Notes: generated by a model not told the origin, from the sequence alone. Shown: positions 52,974 to 61,738, counted from the stretch's first letter. The stretch is DNA of 64,000 nt from Chelatococcus sambhunathii (GCF_001418005.1 NZ_LIOL01000003.1:310001-374000); one strand, 5' to 3'. Numbers and translations are program-made.

Positions 52974-54023
52974 ATGGCATCCATCGAGATCGTGGACTTG
53001 GTCGGAACGCGGCTGGAGCAGGCCTGGGATGCCTATGTCGCATCGGCGCCGAACGGCTCCTGCTATCATGCGCTCGTCTGGCGGGAGATCCTGAGCCGCA
53101 GCTTCGGCCACGATCCATACTATCTTGCCGCCCGCGCGGGCGGTGCCATCGTAGGCGTTCTGCCGCTCTTCGAGATGAAGAGCTGGCTGTTTGGGCATTA
53201 TCTCGTCTCCCTGCCTTTCGTGAATTACGGCGGCATCCTCGCCGACCGGCCCGACGTCGAGGCGGCGCTCGCCGAGGCCGCGATGCACCTGGCCGTCCGC
53301 CGCGGTGCCGGCCACATCGAGCTCAGACAGTCCTTCGCCTCCGGCCTCGAGGCCGCGCGGGGCTGGCAGGTGCGCCATCACAAGGCGGCGCTTGTCGTGC
53401 CGATCGAGCCCGACCCCGAGCGGCACTGGGTGGCGCTGAGCTCGCGCCTTCGTGGAAAGGTGCGCAAGGCCGAGCGCGCGGGCGCGGTCTTCTCGCGCGC
53501 CGGCACGGACGGGCTTGACCGCTTCTATCGCGTCTTCGCCAAGAACATGCGCGATCTCGGGACGCCGGTACACCGGCCGCAGTTCTTCCGCACCATCCTC
53601 GAGCGTGTGCGCGGGGCGCAGATCCTGCTTGTCGAGCTCGACGGCCGGCCCGTGGCGGCGGCGCTCGCTATCCCTTCGCGGGATACGATCGAGCTGCCCT
53701 GGATTGCGTCGGACTACGACGTCTCATCCCGGTACGTGAACGAGTTCCTCTACTGGAAGGCCATCGAGATGGCGTGCGGCGCGGGGGTCCGCCATCTCGA
53801 TCTCGGCCGCTCCACCATCGGCGCCGGCACCTACACCTTCAAGCTGCAGTGGCAGCCGGAAGTGGTGCCGCTGTTCTGGTCCTACTGGCTGCCCGCCGGC
53901 GGGACCCTGCCGGAGCTGGCGCCGACCAATCCCAGATTTGCGCTTGCCATCACCTGCTGGAAGAAGCTGCCGATCAGGGTCGCGAACGGCATCGGCCCGC
54001 ACATCGTGCGCAACATCCCCTGA
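52974..54023 (+). CDS. FemAB-family protein of XrtA/PEP-CTERM polysaccharide type
   Basis: 349-residue GNAT/FemAB-fold protein. An N-terminal acyltransferase half has WDAYVASAPNGSCYHALVWREIL and GVLPLFEMKSWLFGHYLVSLPFVNYGGI. A second half has LSSRLRGKVRKAERAG, RDLGTPVHRPQFF and FNEFLY-like EFLYWKAIEMACGAGVRHLDLGRSTIGAGTYTFKLQW. This arrangement matches the FemAB-like proteins found with exosortase-type polysaccharide loci. They may add amino acids to sugars or lipids, but the reaction is not known. The gene begins a plus-strand segment and converges on the beta-propeller gene, 23 bp away. Confidence 0.82.
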   Translation: MASIEIVDLVGTRLEQAWDAYVASAPNGSCYHALVWREILSRSFGHDPYYLAARAGGAIVGVLPLFEMKSWLFGHYLVSLPFVNYGGILADRPDVEAALAEAAMHLAVRRGAGHIELRQSFASGLEAARGWQVRHHKAALVVPIEPDPERHWVALSSRLRGKVRKAERAGAVFSRAGTDGLDRFYRVFAKNMRDLGTPVHRPQFFRTILERVRGAQILLVELDGRPVAAALAIPSRDTIELPWIASDYDVSSRYVNEFLYWKAIEMACGAGVRHLDLGRSTIGAGTYTFKLQWQPEVVPLFWSYWLPAGGTLPELAPTNPRFALAITCWKKLPIRVANGIGPHIVRNIP

Positions 54024-54046
54024 GAAGGTGGCACGGGTCGCGGCCG

Positions 54047-55360
54047 TCAGCGCACGGCGTCGGGCCATTCGATGCGCGCAACGTAGTCCGCCACCGGGCC
54101 GCCGGGCACGCCCCAGTTGCTCGACCAGATGACCTGCGAGCCGTCCGGCGATGGCGAGGCATGGATCTCGCTGTCATAGTCGGACCGGTCGTTGTAGGTG
54201 TGCACGATGCGCCGCAGTTCGCCGCTTCCGTCGGTGCGCAGTGCGACGATCTCTCGGTAGAAGGGCGCCCAGTCCGGCGCCTCCGCAACCTTGTCGTAGG
54301 TGCCCTCGTAGCTGAGGAAGACCCAGCCGGGGCGCCCGATGTTGCGCACCGAGGCGTGCGACGCATAGCCGGGCGGGGTGAGGTCGGTGACATGGCCGTC
54401 CTCCAAGCGCCGCTTGATCACGTGCCACTTGTCCGGGTCGGCCTTGCTGATGCCGATGTAGACGTCCCGGCCGTCCGCGTCGATCGCCATGTCGCCATGC
54501 CCGGGCCGGTGATGTTCCGGCCAGAGCTGGACCTGTCTCCCGTCGACGGTAAAGACATGCACCGTCTCCGTGCGCGTTGGCAGGGTCTGGAAGCACATGA
54601 TGAACCGACCCGTGGCGGAGATGCCGCAATAGCCGTTGTCGCCGGGCAGGGCGGAGACGGCGATGTCCGGGAATTTCCGGCGCTCTTCGAGATCGTAGGC
54701 AAAGGCAACGAGCGCGCCGGACTTGTTGCGGGCGCCGAGGACGAGGCGGCGGCCGTCTGCCGAAATGTTGCCCTTGTAGGGGCCGAAGGAAAGGTCCCAA
54801 TAGCCGTCCGGCCAGTAGACCACACGATGCTCGTCCTTTTGCGGCGACCAGAGGGTCACACGGTCGTCGTAGACGCAGACCATCTCTTGTGCCCGCGTCG
54901 GATGCCACTTGCAGTCCTCGTCCATGGGGCGGTGAAACAGCGGCTCGTACGTGCGACCGTCGAGGAAGCACATGCCCGAGCATCCGTTGGTGATCGCGAG
55001 CAGACTCTGGTCCGCGTTCCACGCCTGCGTGCTCGAATAGCGGTGCCGGCAAAGCGCAGCGTCGCAGGCCATGGTCCTGCCCATCCGGCCGCCGGGATCG
55101 GTGACGCGCGTGAAGGAGGTACCGAACACGGGGTCGCGAACGGTCTCGAGATAGCGCGGCCGGGGCATCGCCGGCGTCGAGACGACGACAGGACGGGAGG
55201 GAAAGGCGGCGCTCCCGGCAAGAGGCAGGACCTCGGTCGCCCGGCCGGCGAGGCCGACCGGCAACAGTACGAGAACGCACAGAAGGATGCCACGCACGTG
55301 GGCCGACGTACTGCCGGGATCGGGCCTGCCGTCTGGTTCGCGGGATTGGCGTCGCATCAC
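54047..55360 (-). CDS. Exported beta-propeller protein, function unknown
   Basis: 437-residue protein with an N-terminal hydrophobic segment (about 23-40, ILLCVLVLLPVGLAG), so probably exported or anchored. The mature part shows TolB/WD40-like blades: SSTQAWNADQSLLAITN, GPYKGNISADGRRLVLGARN, NGYCGISATGRFIMCF, HHRPGHGDMAIDADGRDVYIG and SEIHASPSPDGSQVIWSSN. Each has the S-x-D-G turn. The HRPGHGDM block resembles metal-binding parts of oligogalacturonate lyase-type propellers. Several cysteines (CDAALCRH, CSGMC) could form disulfides. Its place in the cluster suggests polymer binding or cleavage, which is inferred. Confidence 0.7.
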   Translation of the reverse strand: MMRRQSREPDGRPDPGSTSAHVRGILLCVLVLLPVGLAGRATEVLPLAGSAAFPSRPVVVSTPAMPRPRYLETVRDPVFGTSFTRVTDPGGRMGRTMACDAALCRHRYSSTQAWNADQSLLAITNGCSGMCFLDGRTYEPLFHRPMDEDCKWHPTRAQEMVCVYDDRVTLWSPQKDEHRVVYWPDGYWDLSFGPYKGNISADGRRLVLGARNKSGALVAFAYDLEERRKFPDIAVSALPGDNGYCGISATGRFIMCFQTLPTRTETVHVFTVDGRQVQLWPEHHRPGHGDMAIDADGRDVYIGISKADPDKWHVIKRRLEDGHVTDLTPPGYASHASVRNIGRPGWVFLSYEGTYDKVAEAPDWAPFYREIVALRTDGSGELRRIVHTYNDRSDYDSEIHASPSPDGSQVIWSSNWGVPGGPVADYVARIEWPDAVR

Positions 55361-55717
55361 CCTTCGCCCTGAGGATTGTGCGCGTCAGGGTGGAATTGGC
55401 AGCACCGGCCGGTCAATTGCCCGAAAGGAAAGTTCAGGGGGAGCATTCGGCAGGGTGGACCGCGAGCCGGTGTCCGCCCCTTTCGCCGGACGGGACAGGG
55501 TTCGAGCCCGCCGACGCCCGCCCCGCCTTCGTCGCACGATCGATGCGCTCAGGTGGACGGACCTCTCGGCCCGCTTGCGGTGAGAGGACGCGGCCGTCGG
55601 CTGGATTTACTTCGGACATCTACCCTTTTGCGCCCTGTACACGTCGAAAACCTCGCTGTTTCATCGTCAGGTGCGGCCGATCTGCGTATTCCGGTGCCGC
55701 TGGCGAGGGAGGACAAG
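55361..55717. other. Divergent intergenic region before the nucleotidyltransferase gene
   Basis: This 357-bp gap lies between the propeller gene (minus) and the nucleotidyltransferase gene (plus). Frames continue through it from the downstream gene but show no domain. A hairpin-like GGGTTCGAGCCC (about 55498-55509) is present. No confident promoter was identified. Confidence 0.4.
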
Positions 55718-56437
55718 ATGAAGGTCGTCATCCAGTGCGGAGGCCTTGGCACGAGGCTGCGTCCCTATACCATGGTGCTTCCGAAGCCTCTCATGCCGGT
55801 CAAGTCGAAGCCGGTCCTCGAACTCCTCCTGCAATGGCTGCGGCGCAACGACTTCACCGACGCCTACATCACCACCGGCTACCTCGGGCATCTCATCCGC
55901 AGTTTCTGCGGCGACGGCCACCAGTGGGGGATGAATATCAGCTATACCAGCGAGAAGGAGCCGCTCGGCACCATCGGCCCGCTGACCATGCTGCGCGAGG
56001 AGCTCGACGCCACTTTCCTCGTCATCAATGGCGACGTGCTGACGGACCTCAGCCTCGGCGCCTTCACCCAGGTTCACCGCGAGCAGGGGGCGCTCGTCAC
56101 CGTGGCCGCATCGGTACGCAAGACCAAGCTCGACTTCGGCGTCATCGAACAGACCAACGGACGCATCGTCGGCTTCAAGGAGAAGCCTTCGCTCACCAAC
56201 ATGATGAGCATGGGCGTCTACTGCATGGAGCCGCGCGTGCTGGACTACATCCCGGCCGGCGTGCCCTTCGGCTTCGACGACCTCATTCATACGCTTCTTG
56301 CCCGCGGCCTACCGGCCCACACCTTCGCGCATGATGGCCTGTGGCTCGATATCGGGCGGATCGAGGACTTCCAGATCGCGCAGGAACTCGCCTGGGACGA
56401 CCAGTTGCCGGCCTTCGAGGTCGTGGCGGCCGCCTGA
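55718..56437 (+). CDS. Sugar nucleotidyltransferase (mannose/glucose-1-phosphate type)
   Basis: 239-residue nucleotidyltransferase. The activation signature is GGLGTRLRPYTMVLPKPLMPV (G-x-G-T-R and the lysine of PKP), the donor-binding block is PLGTIGPL and the metal aspartate is in LVINGDVLTD. The C-terminus has FDDLIHTLL and DGLWLDIGRIEDFQIAQ, as in NDP-sugar pyrophosphorylases of the RfbA/GCD1 type. ATG 55718 has GGGAGG upstream; the long frame before it is not coding. It makes an NDP-sugar for the pathway encoded by the next genes. The base and sugar are not evident. Confidence 0.87.
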   Translation: MKVVIQCGGLGTRLRPYTMVLPKPLMPVKSKPVLELLLQWLRRNDFTDAYITTGYLGHLIRSFCGDGHQWGMNISYTSEKEPLGTIGPLTMLREELDATFLVINGDVLTDLSLGAFTQVHREQGALVTVAASVRKTKLDFGVIEQTNGRIVGFKEKPSLTNMMSMGVYCMEPRVLDYIPAGVPFGFDDLIHTLLARGLPAHTFAHDGLWLDIGRIEDFQIAQELAWDDQLPAFEVVAAA

Positions 56438-56487
56438 GCGGCTGCCACAGCCAGCGTCGACATGGCTCGGGGTTTTGGGGGCTGACG

Positions 56488-57600
56488 ATGTTGCTCGTAT
56501 CGGAACCCGTTCTTTGCACCGAGGAGACCTCAGCGCTGTCGGAGGTCATCGAGAGCGGCTGGATCACCATGGGGCCGCGGGTGCGCGCCTTCGAGGAAGC
56601 CTTCGCCGCGGCGCACGGCCTGTCCGACTGCATCGCTGTGAGCTCATGCACGGCGGCGCTGCATCTCATCCTCCTCGCCGCCGGGATCGGCCCCGGCGAC
56701 GAGGTGCTGGTGCCCTCGCTCACCTTTGCCGCCACGGCCAACAGCGTGATGTACGTGGGGGCGAAACCGGTCTTCGTCGATATCGAATCCCTCGATGTGC
56801 CGCTCATCTCGCCCGCGCGCGCCGAACAGCTCTGCAGCGCCAGGACGAGGGCGGTGATCCTCGTCCATTATGCAGGAGCGCTGGCGGACAGGGCCGCCTG
56901 GCGTGCCCTGGCCAATCGGCACGGCCTGCTGCTCGTCGAGGATTCGGCCCATGCGGTCGGCGTCGAGGGACCCGGCACCATCGGCGACGCGGCAGCCTTC
57001 AGCTTCTACGGCAACAAGAACATGACGACCGGCGAGGGCGGCGTCGTCACGGCGCGTGATCCGGCACTGCTCGAGCGGGTGCGGCTGCTGCGCGGCCACG
57101 GCATGACGAGTGGCACCTTCGCGCGTCTCAACAGCCGCACGCCGCACTATGACGTGACGCTGCTCGGCTTCAACTACCGGATGGACGAATTGAGAGCCGC
57201 CGTCGGCCTCGTCCAGCTCGCTCACCTGCCGGCGTGGAACGCCAGCCGTCGTGCCTTCAGCAGGCTCTACCGTCGGCTGCTTGACCGCGTCTGCCCGGAC
57301 GTGCGCGTGCCCTTCTCGGACGAGCGGGCGTCGTCGCACCACATCATGCCGGCCCTCCTGCCGGCCGCAGCCGATCGCGACCTCGTCATCGAGCGGCTGC
57401 GGGACGCGGGCATCCAGACGACCATCCACTATCGGCCGGTGCATCACCTCACCCTCTACCGAGAGCGGCCGGATATCGGGCCGCTGCCGGTGACCGAGGA
57501 ATTCGCCAGCCGCGAACTGACGCTGCCCCTGCATCCCAAGATGACGGCCGCGGATGTCGAGCACGTGGTCAACGCGCTCGCCACCGCCCTTCGCACCTAG
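56488..57600 (+). CDS. DegT/DnrJ/EryC1/StrS-family sugar aminotransferase (LegC-like)
   Basis: 370-residue PLP enzyme. The catalytic lysine is K177 in SFYGNKNMTTGEGG, the PLP-contacting EDSAHAVG is near 151-158 and the N-terminal SCTAALHL block binds phosphate. The C-terminal GFNYRMDELRAAVGLVQL contacts the substrate. It transfers an amino group to a 4-keto or 3-keto NDP-sugar. Next to a LegB-like 4,6-dehydratase it would give a 4-amino-4,6-dideoxy-N-acetylhexosamine. Start ATG 56488 gives the family-typical N-terminus. Confidence 0.88.
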   Translation: MLLVSEPVLCTEETSALSEVIESGWITMGPRVRAFEEAFAAAHGLSDCIAVSSCTAALHLILLAAGIGPGDEVLVPSLTFAATANSVMYVGAKPVFVDIESLDVPLISPARAEQLCSARTRAVILVHYAGALADRAAWRALANRHGLLLVEDSAHAVGVEGPGTIGDAAAFSFYGNKNMTTGEGGVVTARDPALLERVRLLRGHGMTSGTFARLNSRTPHYDVTLLGFNYRMDELRAAVGLVQLAHLPAWNASRRAFSRLYRRLLDRVCPDVRVPFSDERASSHHIMPALLPAAADRDLVIERLRDAGIQTTIHYRPVHHLTLYRERPDIGPLPVTEEFASRELTLPLHPKMTAADVEHVVNALATALRT

Positions 57601-57634
57601 GGTGTAACGCTGCAACGGACTTGGCGAGGCGCAC

Positions 57635-58327
57635 ATGACGACCAACCGGAGGCGGGCCTATCATGCCGGGCTGGCACGCCTGTTCGACATCAGCTTCGCT
57701 ACGATCGGCCTCGCGGTGCTGAGCCCGGTAATCGCGCTCGTCAGCATCGCCATCGTCGCCGAGACGGGCAGGCCGGTCCTGTTCGCGCAGACCCGGCTCG
57801 GCGTTGGCGGCCGCCATTTCCGGATGCTCAAGTTCCGCAAATTCCGTCCGGACACGCGCAACGCAGGCTTGCCGCTGACGATGAAGGGCGATGACCGCAT
57901 GTCGCGCGTCGGGCGTTTCCTCGCCCTCAGCAAGCTCGACGAACTGCCCCAGCTCGTCAACATCCTGCGCGGTGACATGGCCGTCGTCGGCCCGCGCCCG
58001 GAGAGCCTCGAGCTCGCCGACTGCTTCACCGAAGCGACCCGCCCCGTTCTCGCCTACAAGCCCGGCATCTTCGGGCCGAGCCAGTGGGCCTTCCGCAACG
58101 AAAGCGCGCTCTTTCCGCCCGACGTCGATCCCATCGCGTTCTACCGGCAGACGCTGTTCCCGGCCAAGGCGCAGCTCGACCTCGCCTATTATCCCGGACG
58201 CACGCTCGCATCCGATGTCAAGTGGATCGCTCTGTGCTGCCTCGCCATCCTTGGCTTCGGCAGCGAGCCGGAGCGCGCCATCGCGGATGCCGGCGTGACG
58301 GAAACCCCACCGCTTCACCTGCGCTAG
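57635..58327 (+). CDS. Initiating sugar-1-phosphate transferase (PglC/WcaJ family)
   Basis: 230-residue membrane-associated phosphoglycosyltransferase. One hydrophobic N-terminal segment (about 10-45, ISFATIGLAVLSPVIALVSIAIVAE) is followed by the bacterial sugar transferase core. The core includes FAQTRLGVGGRHFRMLKFRKF, LSKLDELPQLVNILRGDMAVVGPRPE (the D-E catalytic pair and GPRPE) and KPGIFGPSQW. It transfers sugar phosphate to undecaprenyl phosphate to start each repeat unit. The size is that of the short PglC type. It is probably fed by the amino-sugar genes around it. Confidence 0.9.
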   Translation: MTTNRRRAYHAGLARLFDISFATIGLAVLSPVIALVSIAIVAETGRPVLFAQTRLGVGGRHFRMLKFRKFRPDTRNAGLPLTMKGDDRMSRVGRFLALSKLDELPQLVNILRGDMAVVGPRPESLELADCFTEATRPVLAYKPGIFGPSQWAFRNESALFPPDVDPIAFYRQTLFPAKAQLDLAYYPGRTLASDVKWIALCCLAILGFGSEPERAIADAGVTETPPLHLR

Positions 58328-58331
58328 CAGC

Positions 58332-59399
58332 ATGCCAGTCGAGAGGCACGCCATGGAACGCCCTCCCATCATTCCATCGCAGCCGCACATACCGGACTAC
58401 AAGAAGGCGAGGGTGCTGGTGACGGGCGCCGACGGCTTCATCGGCTCGCACCTCACCGAGCGGCTCGTGGAGACGGGTGCCGACGTGACCGCGCTCGCGC
58501 TCTACAATTCCTTCGACTCCGTCGGCTGGCTCGACCATCTGCCGGCGGATGTCGTGACAAGGCTCAGGATCGTGCGCGGCGACGTGCGCGACGCCGCCTT
58601 CGTGCGCCGCCTCCTCGCGGAGCAGGAAGTCGTGTTCAACCTGGCGGCGCTGATCTCGATTCCCCATTCCTATTCCGCGGCCCAGTCCTATGTGGAGACC
58701 AACGTCCTCGGCCTCATCAACATCCTCGAGGCTGCGCGCGAGCACCGCGTGCGGCGCGTCGTGCAGACCTCCACGAGCGAGGTCTACGGCACGGCGATCA
58801 CGGTGCCGATCGGCGAAAGCCATCCCCTGCAGGGGCAGTCGCCCTATTCGGCCTCCAAGATCGGCGCCGACATGATGGCCGAGGCCTACGCCCGGAGCTT
58901 CGACATGCCCGTGGCCATCCTGCGCCCCTTCAACACCTTCGGCCCGCGCCAGAGCGAGCGCGCGGTCATCCCGACAGTCCTGCGCCAGATCCTCGATCCC
59001 GACGCCGCGACCGTGCGTGTCGGCGATACCTCGACGAGCCGCGACTTCACCTACGTGGAGGATACGGTGGCGGCTTTCCTCGCCATCGGCTGTGCGCCGG
59101 ACATCGAATTCGGGCGGCCGTACAACGCCGGCAGCGGCAAAGGCATCGCCATCGGTGAACTGGTCGATCTTCTCATGGCGCTGACGGACCGGCAAAAGCC
59201 CGTCGAGCAGGACACGAACCGGCTGCGCCCCGCCAATTCGGAGGTACGCGTCCTCCTGGCGGACAGCACGCGCTTCATGAAGGCAACCGGCTGGCGCCCG
59301 AAGGTGGAATTGCGCGAGGGGCTCGTGCGTACCATCGCCTTCTGGCGCGAGCGTTTTGCCCGCAATGCCGTCCGCAGGGACAGGTCACATGTCACGTAA
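58332..59399 (+). CDS. legB: NDP-sugar 4,6-dehydratase, LegB-like SDR
   Basis: 355-residue extended short-chain dehydrogenase. The NAD motif is GADGFIGSH, and the LegB-type block YNSFDSVGWLDHLP contacts substrate. The catalytic Y-x3-K is in SPYSASKIGADMMAEAYARSF, and RPFNTFGPRQSERAVIPTVLRQI matches the family. LegB converts UDP- or GDP-GlcNAc to a 4-keto-6-deoxy sugar. The DegT aminotransferase upstream is a natural next step. No legI/legF-type synthase genes are in the window, so legionaminic acid itself is not indicated. ATG 58353 is an alternative start. Confidence 0.85.
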   Translation: MPVERHAMERPPIIPSQPHIPDYKKARVLVTGADGFIGSHLTERLVETGADVTALALYNSFDSVGWLDHLPADVVTRLRIVRGDVRDAAFVRRLLAEQEVVFNLAALISIPHSYSAAQSYVETNVLGLINILEAAREHRVRRVVQTSTSEVYGTAITVPIGESHPLQGQSPYSASKIGADMMAEAYARSFDMPVAILRPFNTFGPRQSERAVIPTVLRQILDPDAATVRVGDTSTSRDFTYVEDTVAAFLAIGCAPDIEFGRPYNAGSGKGIAIGELVDLLMALTDRQKPVEQDTNRLRPANSEVRVLLADSTRFMKATGWRPKVELREGLVRTIAFWRERFARNAVRRDRSHVT

Positions 59400-59469
59400 G
59401 GCCGGGCAATCCTGCTTCAACCGGCCCGCTCCGAAAGCCTCATCATGCCCGCAGGGACAGGAGGTGCCA

Positions 59470-59691
59470 TTGCGGTACTATTTCCATCTGTCGACAGGGC
59501 GCGAGATCGTGCTGGACGACTGCGGTCTCGAGCGGTCGGACCTCGATGAGGTTCGCACCGAGGTCATGCAGGCCATCGAAGAGTTGCGCGACGAGAATCC
59601 GTTCGCGAACTGGGACGGGTGGCGGTTCGACATCACCGACGCCACCGGCAGCAGGCTCTTTTCGGTCTTCCTCACGAGCCCCCTGCACTGA
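59470..59691 (+). CDS. Small DUF6894-type protein
   Basis: 73-residue protein with the pattern RYYFHLSTGREIVLDDCGLE ... EVRTEVMQAIEELRDE, which resembles DUF6894 proteins common in Hyphomicrobiales. The TTG at 59470 is chosen because AGGAGG lies 5 nt upstream and the domain begins at once; an ATG 114 nt further up adds unrelated residues. The function of the family is not known. It lies just after legB but is probably unrelated to polysaccharide synthesis. Confidence 0.75.
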   Translation: MRYYFHLSTGREIVLDDCGLERSDLDEVRTEVMQAIEELRDENPFANWDGWRFDITDATGSRLFSVFLTSPLH

Positions 59692-59959
59692 CATCATTGC
59701 TGCGGCTGGTGCGTATCGGCGGCGGCCGGCCCAGAAGACCAGCCGATAGCCGCCACCGCAATCTTAGCTCGAATGGACGGCGCTCGTCGTCGGCCCCGCG
59801 CTCGCCTTGCGCCTTGCGCCGGGCCGGGCGCCGCAGCGCAGGCGCGGGGCCCATCCCCGGTTTCGGACGCAGCGGTCAAGCGCGACAGCGCCAGGGTCGA
59901 TGCACCACTCCTCACCCGCCCGGATCCTCGGTGCGGACGAGCCGTAGCGCGTTCGGCGA

Positions 59960-60472
59960 TTACCGTTTCTCGGTGCCGATGGCGATGCGTTTCGCCTTGC
60001 TTGCGGCTTTCTCGCTCTTCGGCAGCGTCACCGTGAGCACGCCGTTCCGGAAGCTCGCGCTCACCTTGTCGTCCTCGATCTCGTAACCGAGCCGGATGCG
60101 GCGCTCGAAACGACCGTAGAAGCGCTCCGAGAACCGGCGATCCTTGTCCTCGGTTTCGGCCTTCTTTTCTCCCCGCAGCGTCAGGGTATCGTCATCGAGG
60201 AGCACCTCGACGTCCTGCTCCTCGAGGCCGGGCAACTCTGCCACGACACGGATCTCCTTGTCGTCGTCGCTGACCTCGATGCTCGGCCAGGCGGCGGAGA
60301 ATCCGGCGAGGCGGCCGGGCCCGTCGCGGAAGGGCCTCTCGAAGCCCCGGAAGACGTCGTCGAACAGCCGGTTCACCTCGCGATGAAGGGCGAGGAAGGG
60401 GTCGCGCTCCCGATAGGCGACGGGGGCGGTTTCGTCGTTTCGACCCCAGGGGATGAGATCGCGAATGGTCAT
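59960..60472 (-). CDS. Hsp20/small heat-shock protein
   Basis: 170-residue chaperone. An N-terminal region (IPWGRNDE, PFLALHREVNRLFDDVFRGF) is followed by the alpha-crystallin domain (about 62-160). The domain runs from WPSIEVSDDDKEIRVVAELPGLEEQDVEVLLDDDTLTLRGEK to SERFYGRFERRIRLG and the closing SFRNGVLTVTLPKSE. Start 60472 is preceded by GGAGGAGAC. It holds unfolded proteins during heat or other stress. Strong hairpins lie in its 5' region. It stands alone between the DUF6894 gene and the LacI gene. Confidence 0.93.
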   Translation of the reverse strand: MTIRDLIPWGRNDETAPVAYRERDPFLALHREVNRLFDDVFRGFERPFRDGPGRLAGFSAAWPSIEVSDDDKEIRVVAELPGLEEQDVEVLLDDDTLTLRGEKKAETEDKDRRFSERFYGRFERRIRLGYEIEDDKVSASFRNGVLTVTLPKSEKAASKAKRIAIGTEKR

Positions 60473-60501
60473 GAGTCTCCTCCATTGCTCGGGATGAAGC
60501 G

Positions 60502-60595
60502 GCTCCGAAGCGGAGCGCCGGCTTGGCGCGGCAGAAGCCGGAGGAGAGCGGTCGAGCGCGACCCGTTCTCCATGCCCTCGACAAGCGGCATGGAG
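60502..60595 (-). promoter_or_regulatory. Hairpins in the 5' region of the Hsp20 gene
   Basis: Two inverted repeats lie 30-123 nt upstream of the start. GCTCCG/CGGAGC (60502-60516) has a 3-nt loop, and CTCCATGCC/GGCATGGAG (60568-60595) is a perfect 9-bp stem with a 10-nt loop. Both arms carry CTCC, able to pair with the GGAGGAG ribosome site, so an RNA thermometer (ROSE-like) is possible. No CIRCE element was seen. Confidence 0.4.
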
Positions 60596-60694
60596 CAGCG
60601 GGCGCTGCGGAGCGGACCCGCGGTCCGCCGGCCCCTGTCGCGGCAACCGGCATCATTGATCTAGGTGGAGACCGGCGGGCTTCAAGAGGCCCGC

Positions 60695-61738
60695 TCATGG
60701 CTTGGGAACGAAGCTGTGCCGCACCACGAGCCGGGCTTCGATGCGCTCGCTGATAAGGGGGCCTGTCGGGCGCCGCTGGCGCGCATCGAGCACGGCGACG
60801 GCCCGGCCGGCCATCAGCTCCGCGTCCTGGCGGAAGGTCGTCAGCCGATAGGCGAGCCAGTCGGCTTGGGGTATGTCGTCGAAGCCGATCACGGCGACAT
60901 CGCCGGGCACGGCGAGGGCAAGATCAGTACGCGCCGCATCCGTGACGCCGAGCGCGACGAGGTCATTGACGCAGAAGATCGCTCGCGGCCGCGGCTGTCC
61001 GGCGAGCAGGGCGCGGCCGGCGGCAAGGCCCCCGGCATAGTCCGTGTCGGTCCCGCGTGCGACGGCGACCCTGGCGCCGAGGCGGGCGGCCTCGTCGCAG
61101 AACGCCTGTTCACGCTCGACGATGCTCGGTGTCGCCGATCGCGAGCCGGCGAGACCGAGCCGCGTGAAGCCGCGCGCCACGAAGAGGCGGGCCGCGAGGC
61201 GCGCGGCGGCGCTATTGTCCACCATCACGTGATCCGTTTCCGGCTCGGAGCGACCGATGACGACGAGGGGCTGCCCGTTGCGCCGGGCGAGATCGACGAA
61301 GGAGGCCGGCGGCGAGCCGGAGAGGATGATGGTCGCTTCGGCGCGATGGCCGAAGAGCGTCTGCTGGGCTGCGGCGAGTTCGTCCTTCGTCTCGCCCGTG
61401 TTGATGAGCAGCGGCACGCTGCCGCGCCGGATGAGCGCCTTGGCGAGCGCGGCGGTGAGATCGGCTCGGAACCCGACTTCTGGCTTGGTCGCGACGATGC
61501 CGACGAGGCGGCTGTGGTTGGCGAGAAGGCCGCGTGCAAGGTCGTTGACCTGATAGCCGAGCTCGGCGGCGGCCTTGATCACCTTCTTGCGCGTTTCCTC
61601 CGCGATGCTGGCGCCGGGCGTGAAGGCGCGCGAGACAGCCGAGCGCGACACGCCGGCGCGGTGCGCCACGTCCTGGGCGCTGACGAAGCGCGGCTTGCCG
61701 GTCGTTCGGATCCTGGCGGCGGTGTCGTCCACGGTCAT
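60695..61738 (-). CDS. LacI-family transcriptional regulator
   Basis: 347-residue repressor. The N-terminal helix-turn-helix is AQDVAHRAGVSRSAVSRAFTPGASIAEETRKKVIKAAAELGY, with the hinge LARGLLANHSR, followed by the periplasmic-binding-like effector domain. Effector-domain segments include LVGIVATKPE, AIFCVNDLVALGV and DVAVIGFDDIPQADW. It is the last gene of an ABC transporter operon on the minus strand and probably represses it, responding to the imported compound. The start at 61738 follows the permease gene by 12 bp. Confidence 0.92.
   Translation of the reverse strand: MTVDDTAARIRTTGKPRFVSAQDVAHRAGVSRSAVSRAFTPGASIAEETRKKVIKAAAELGYQVNDLARGLLANHSRLVGIVATKPEVGFRADLTAALAKALIRRGSVPLLINTGETKDELAAAQQTLFGHRAEATIILSGSPPASFVDLARRNGQPLVVIGRSEPETDHVMVDNSAAARLAARLFVARGFTRLGLAGSRSATPSIVEREQAFCDEAARLGARVAVARGTDTDYAGGLAAGRALLAGQPRPRAIFCVNDLVALGVTDAARTDLALAVPGDVAVIGFDDIPQADWLAYRLTTFRQDAELMAGRAVAVLDARQRRPTGPLISERIEARLVVRHSFVPKP

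Noticed and set aside
55495-55520. tRNA or tmRNA T-arm-like GGGTTCGAGCCC
   Set aside because: The flanking bases do not form a 5-bp T stem with a standard 7-nt loop, and no acceptor stem, anticodon arm or CCA end can be built around it.
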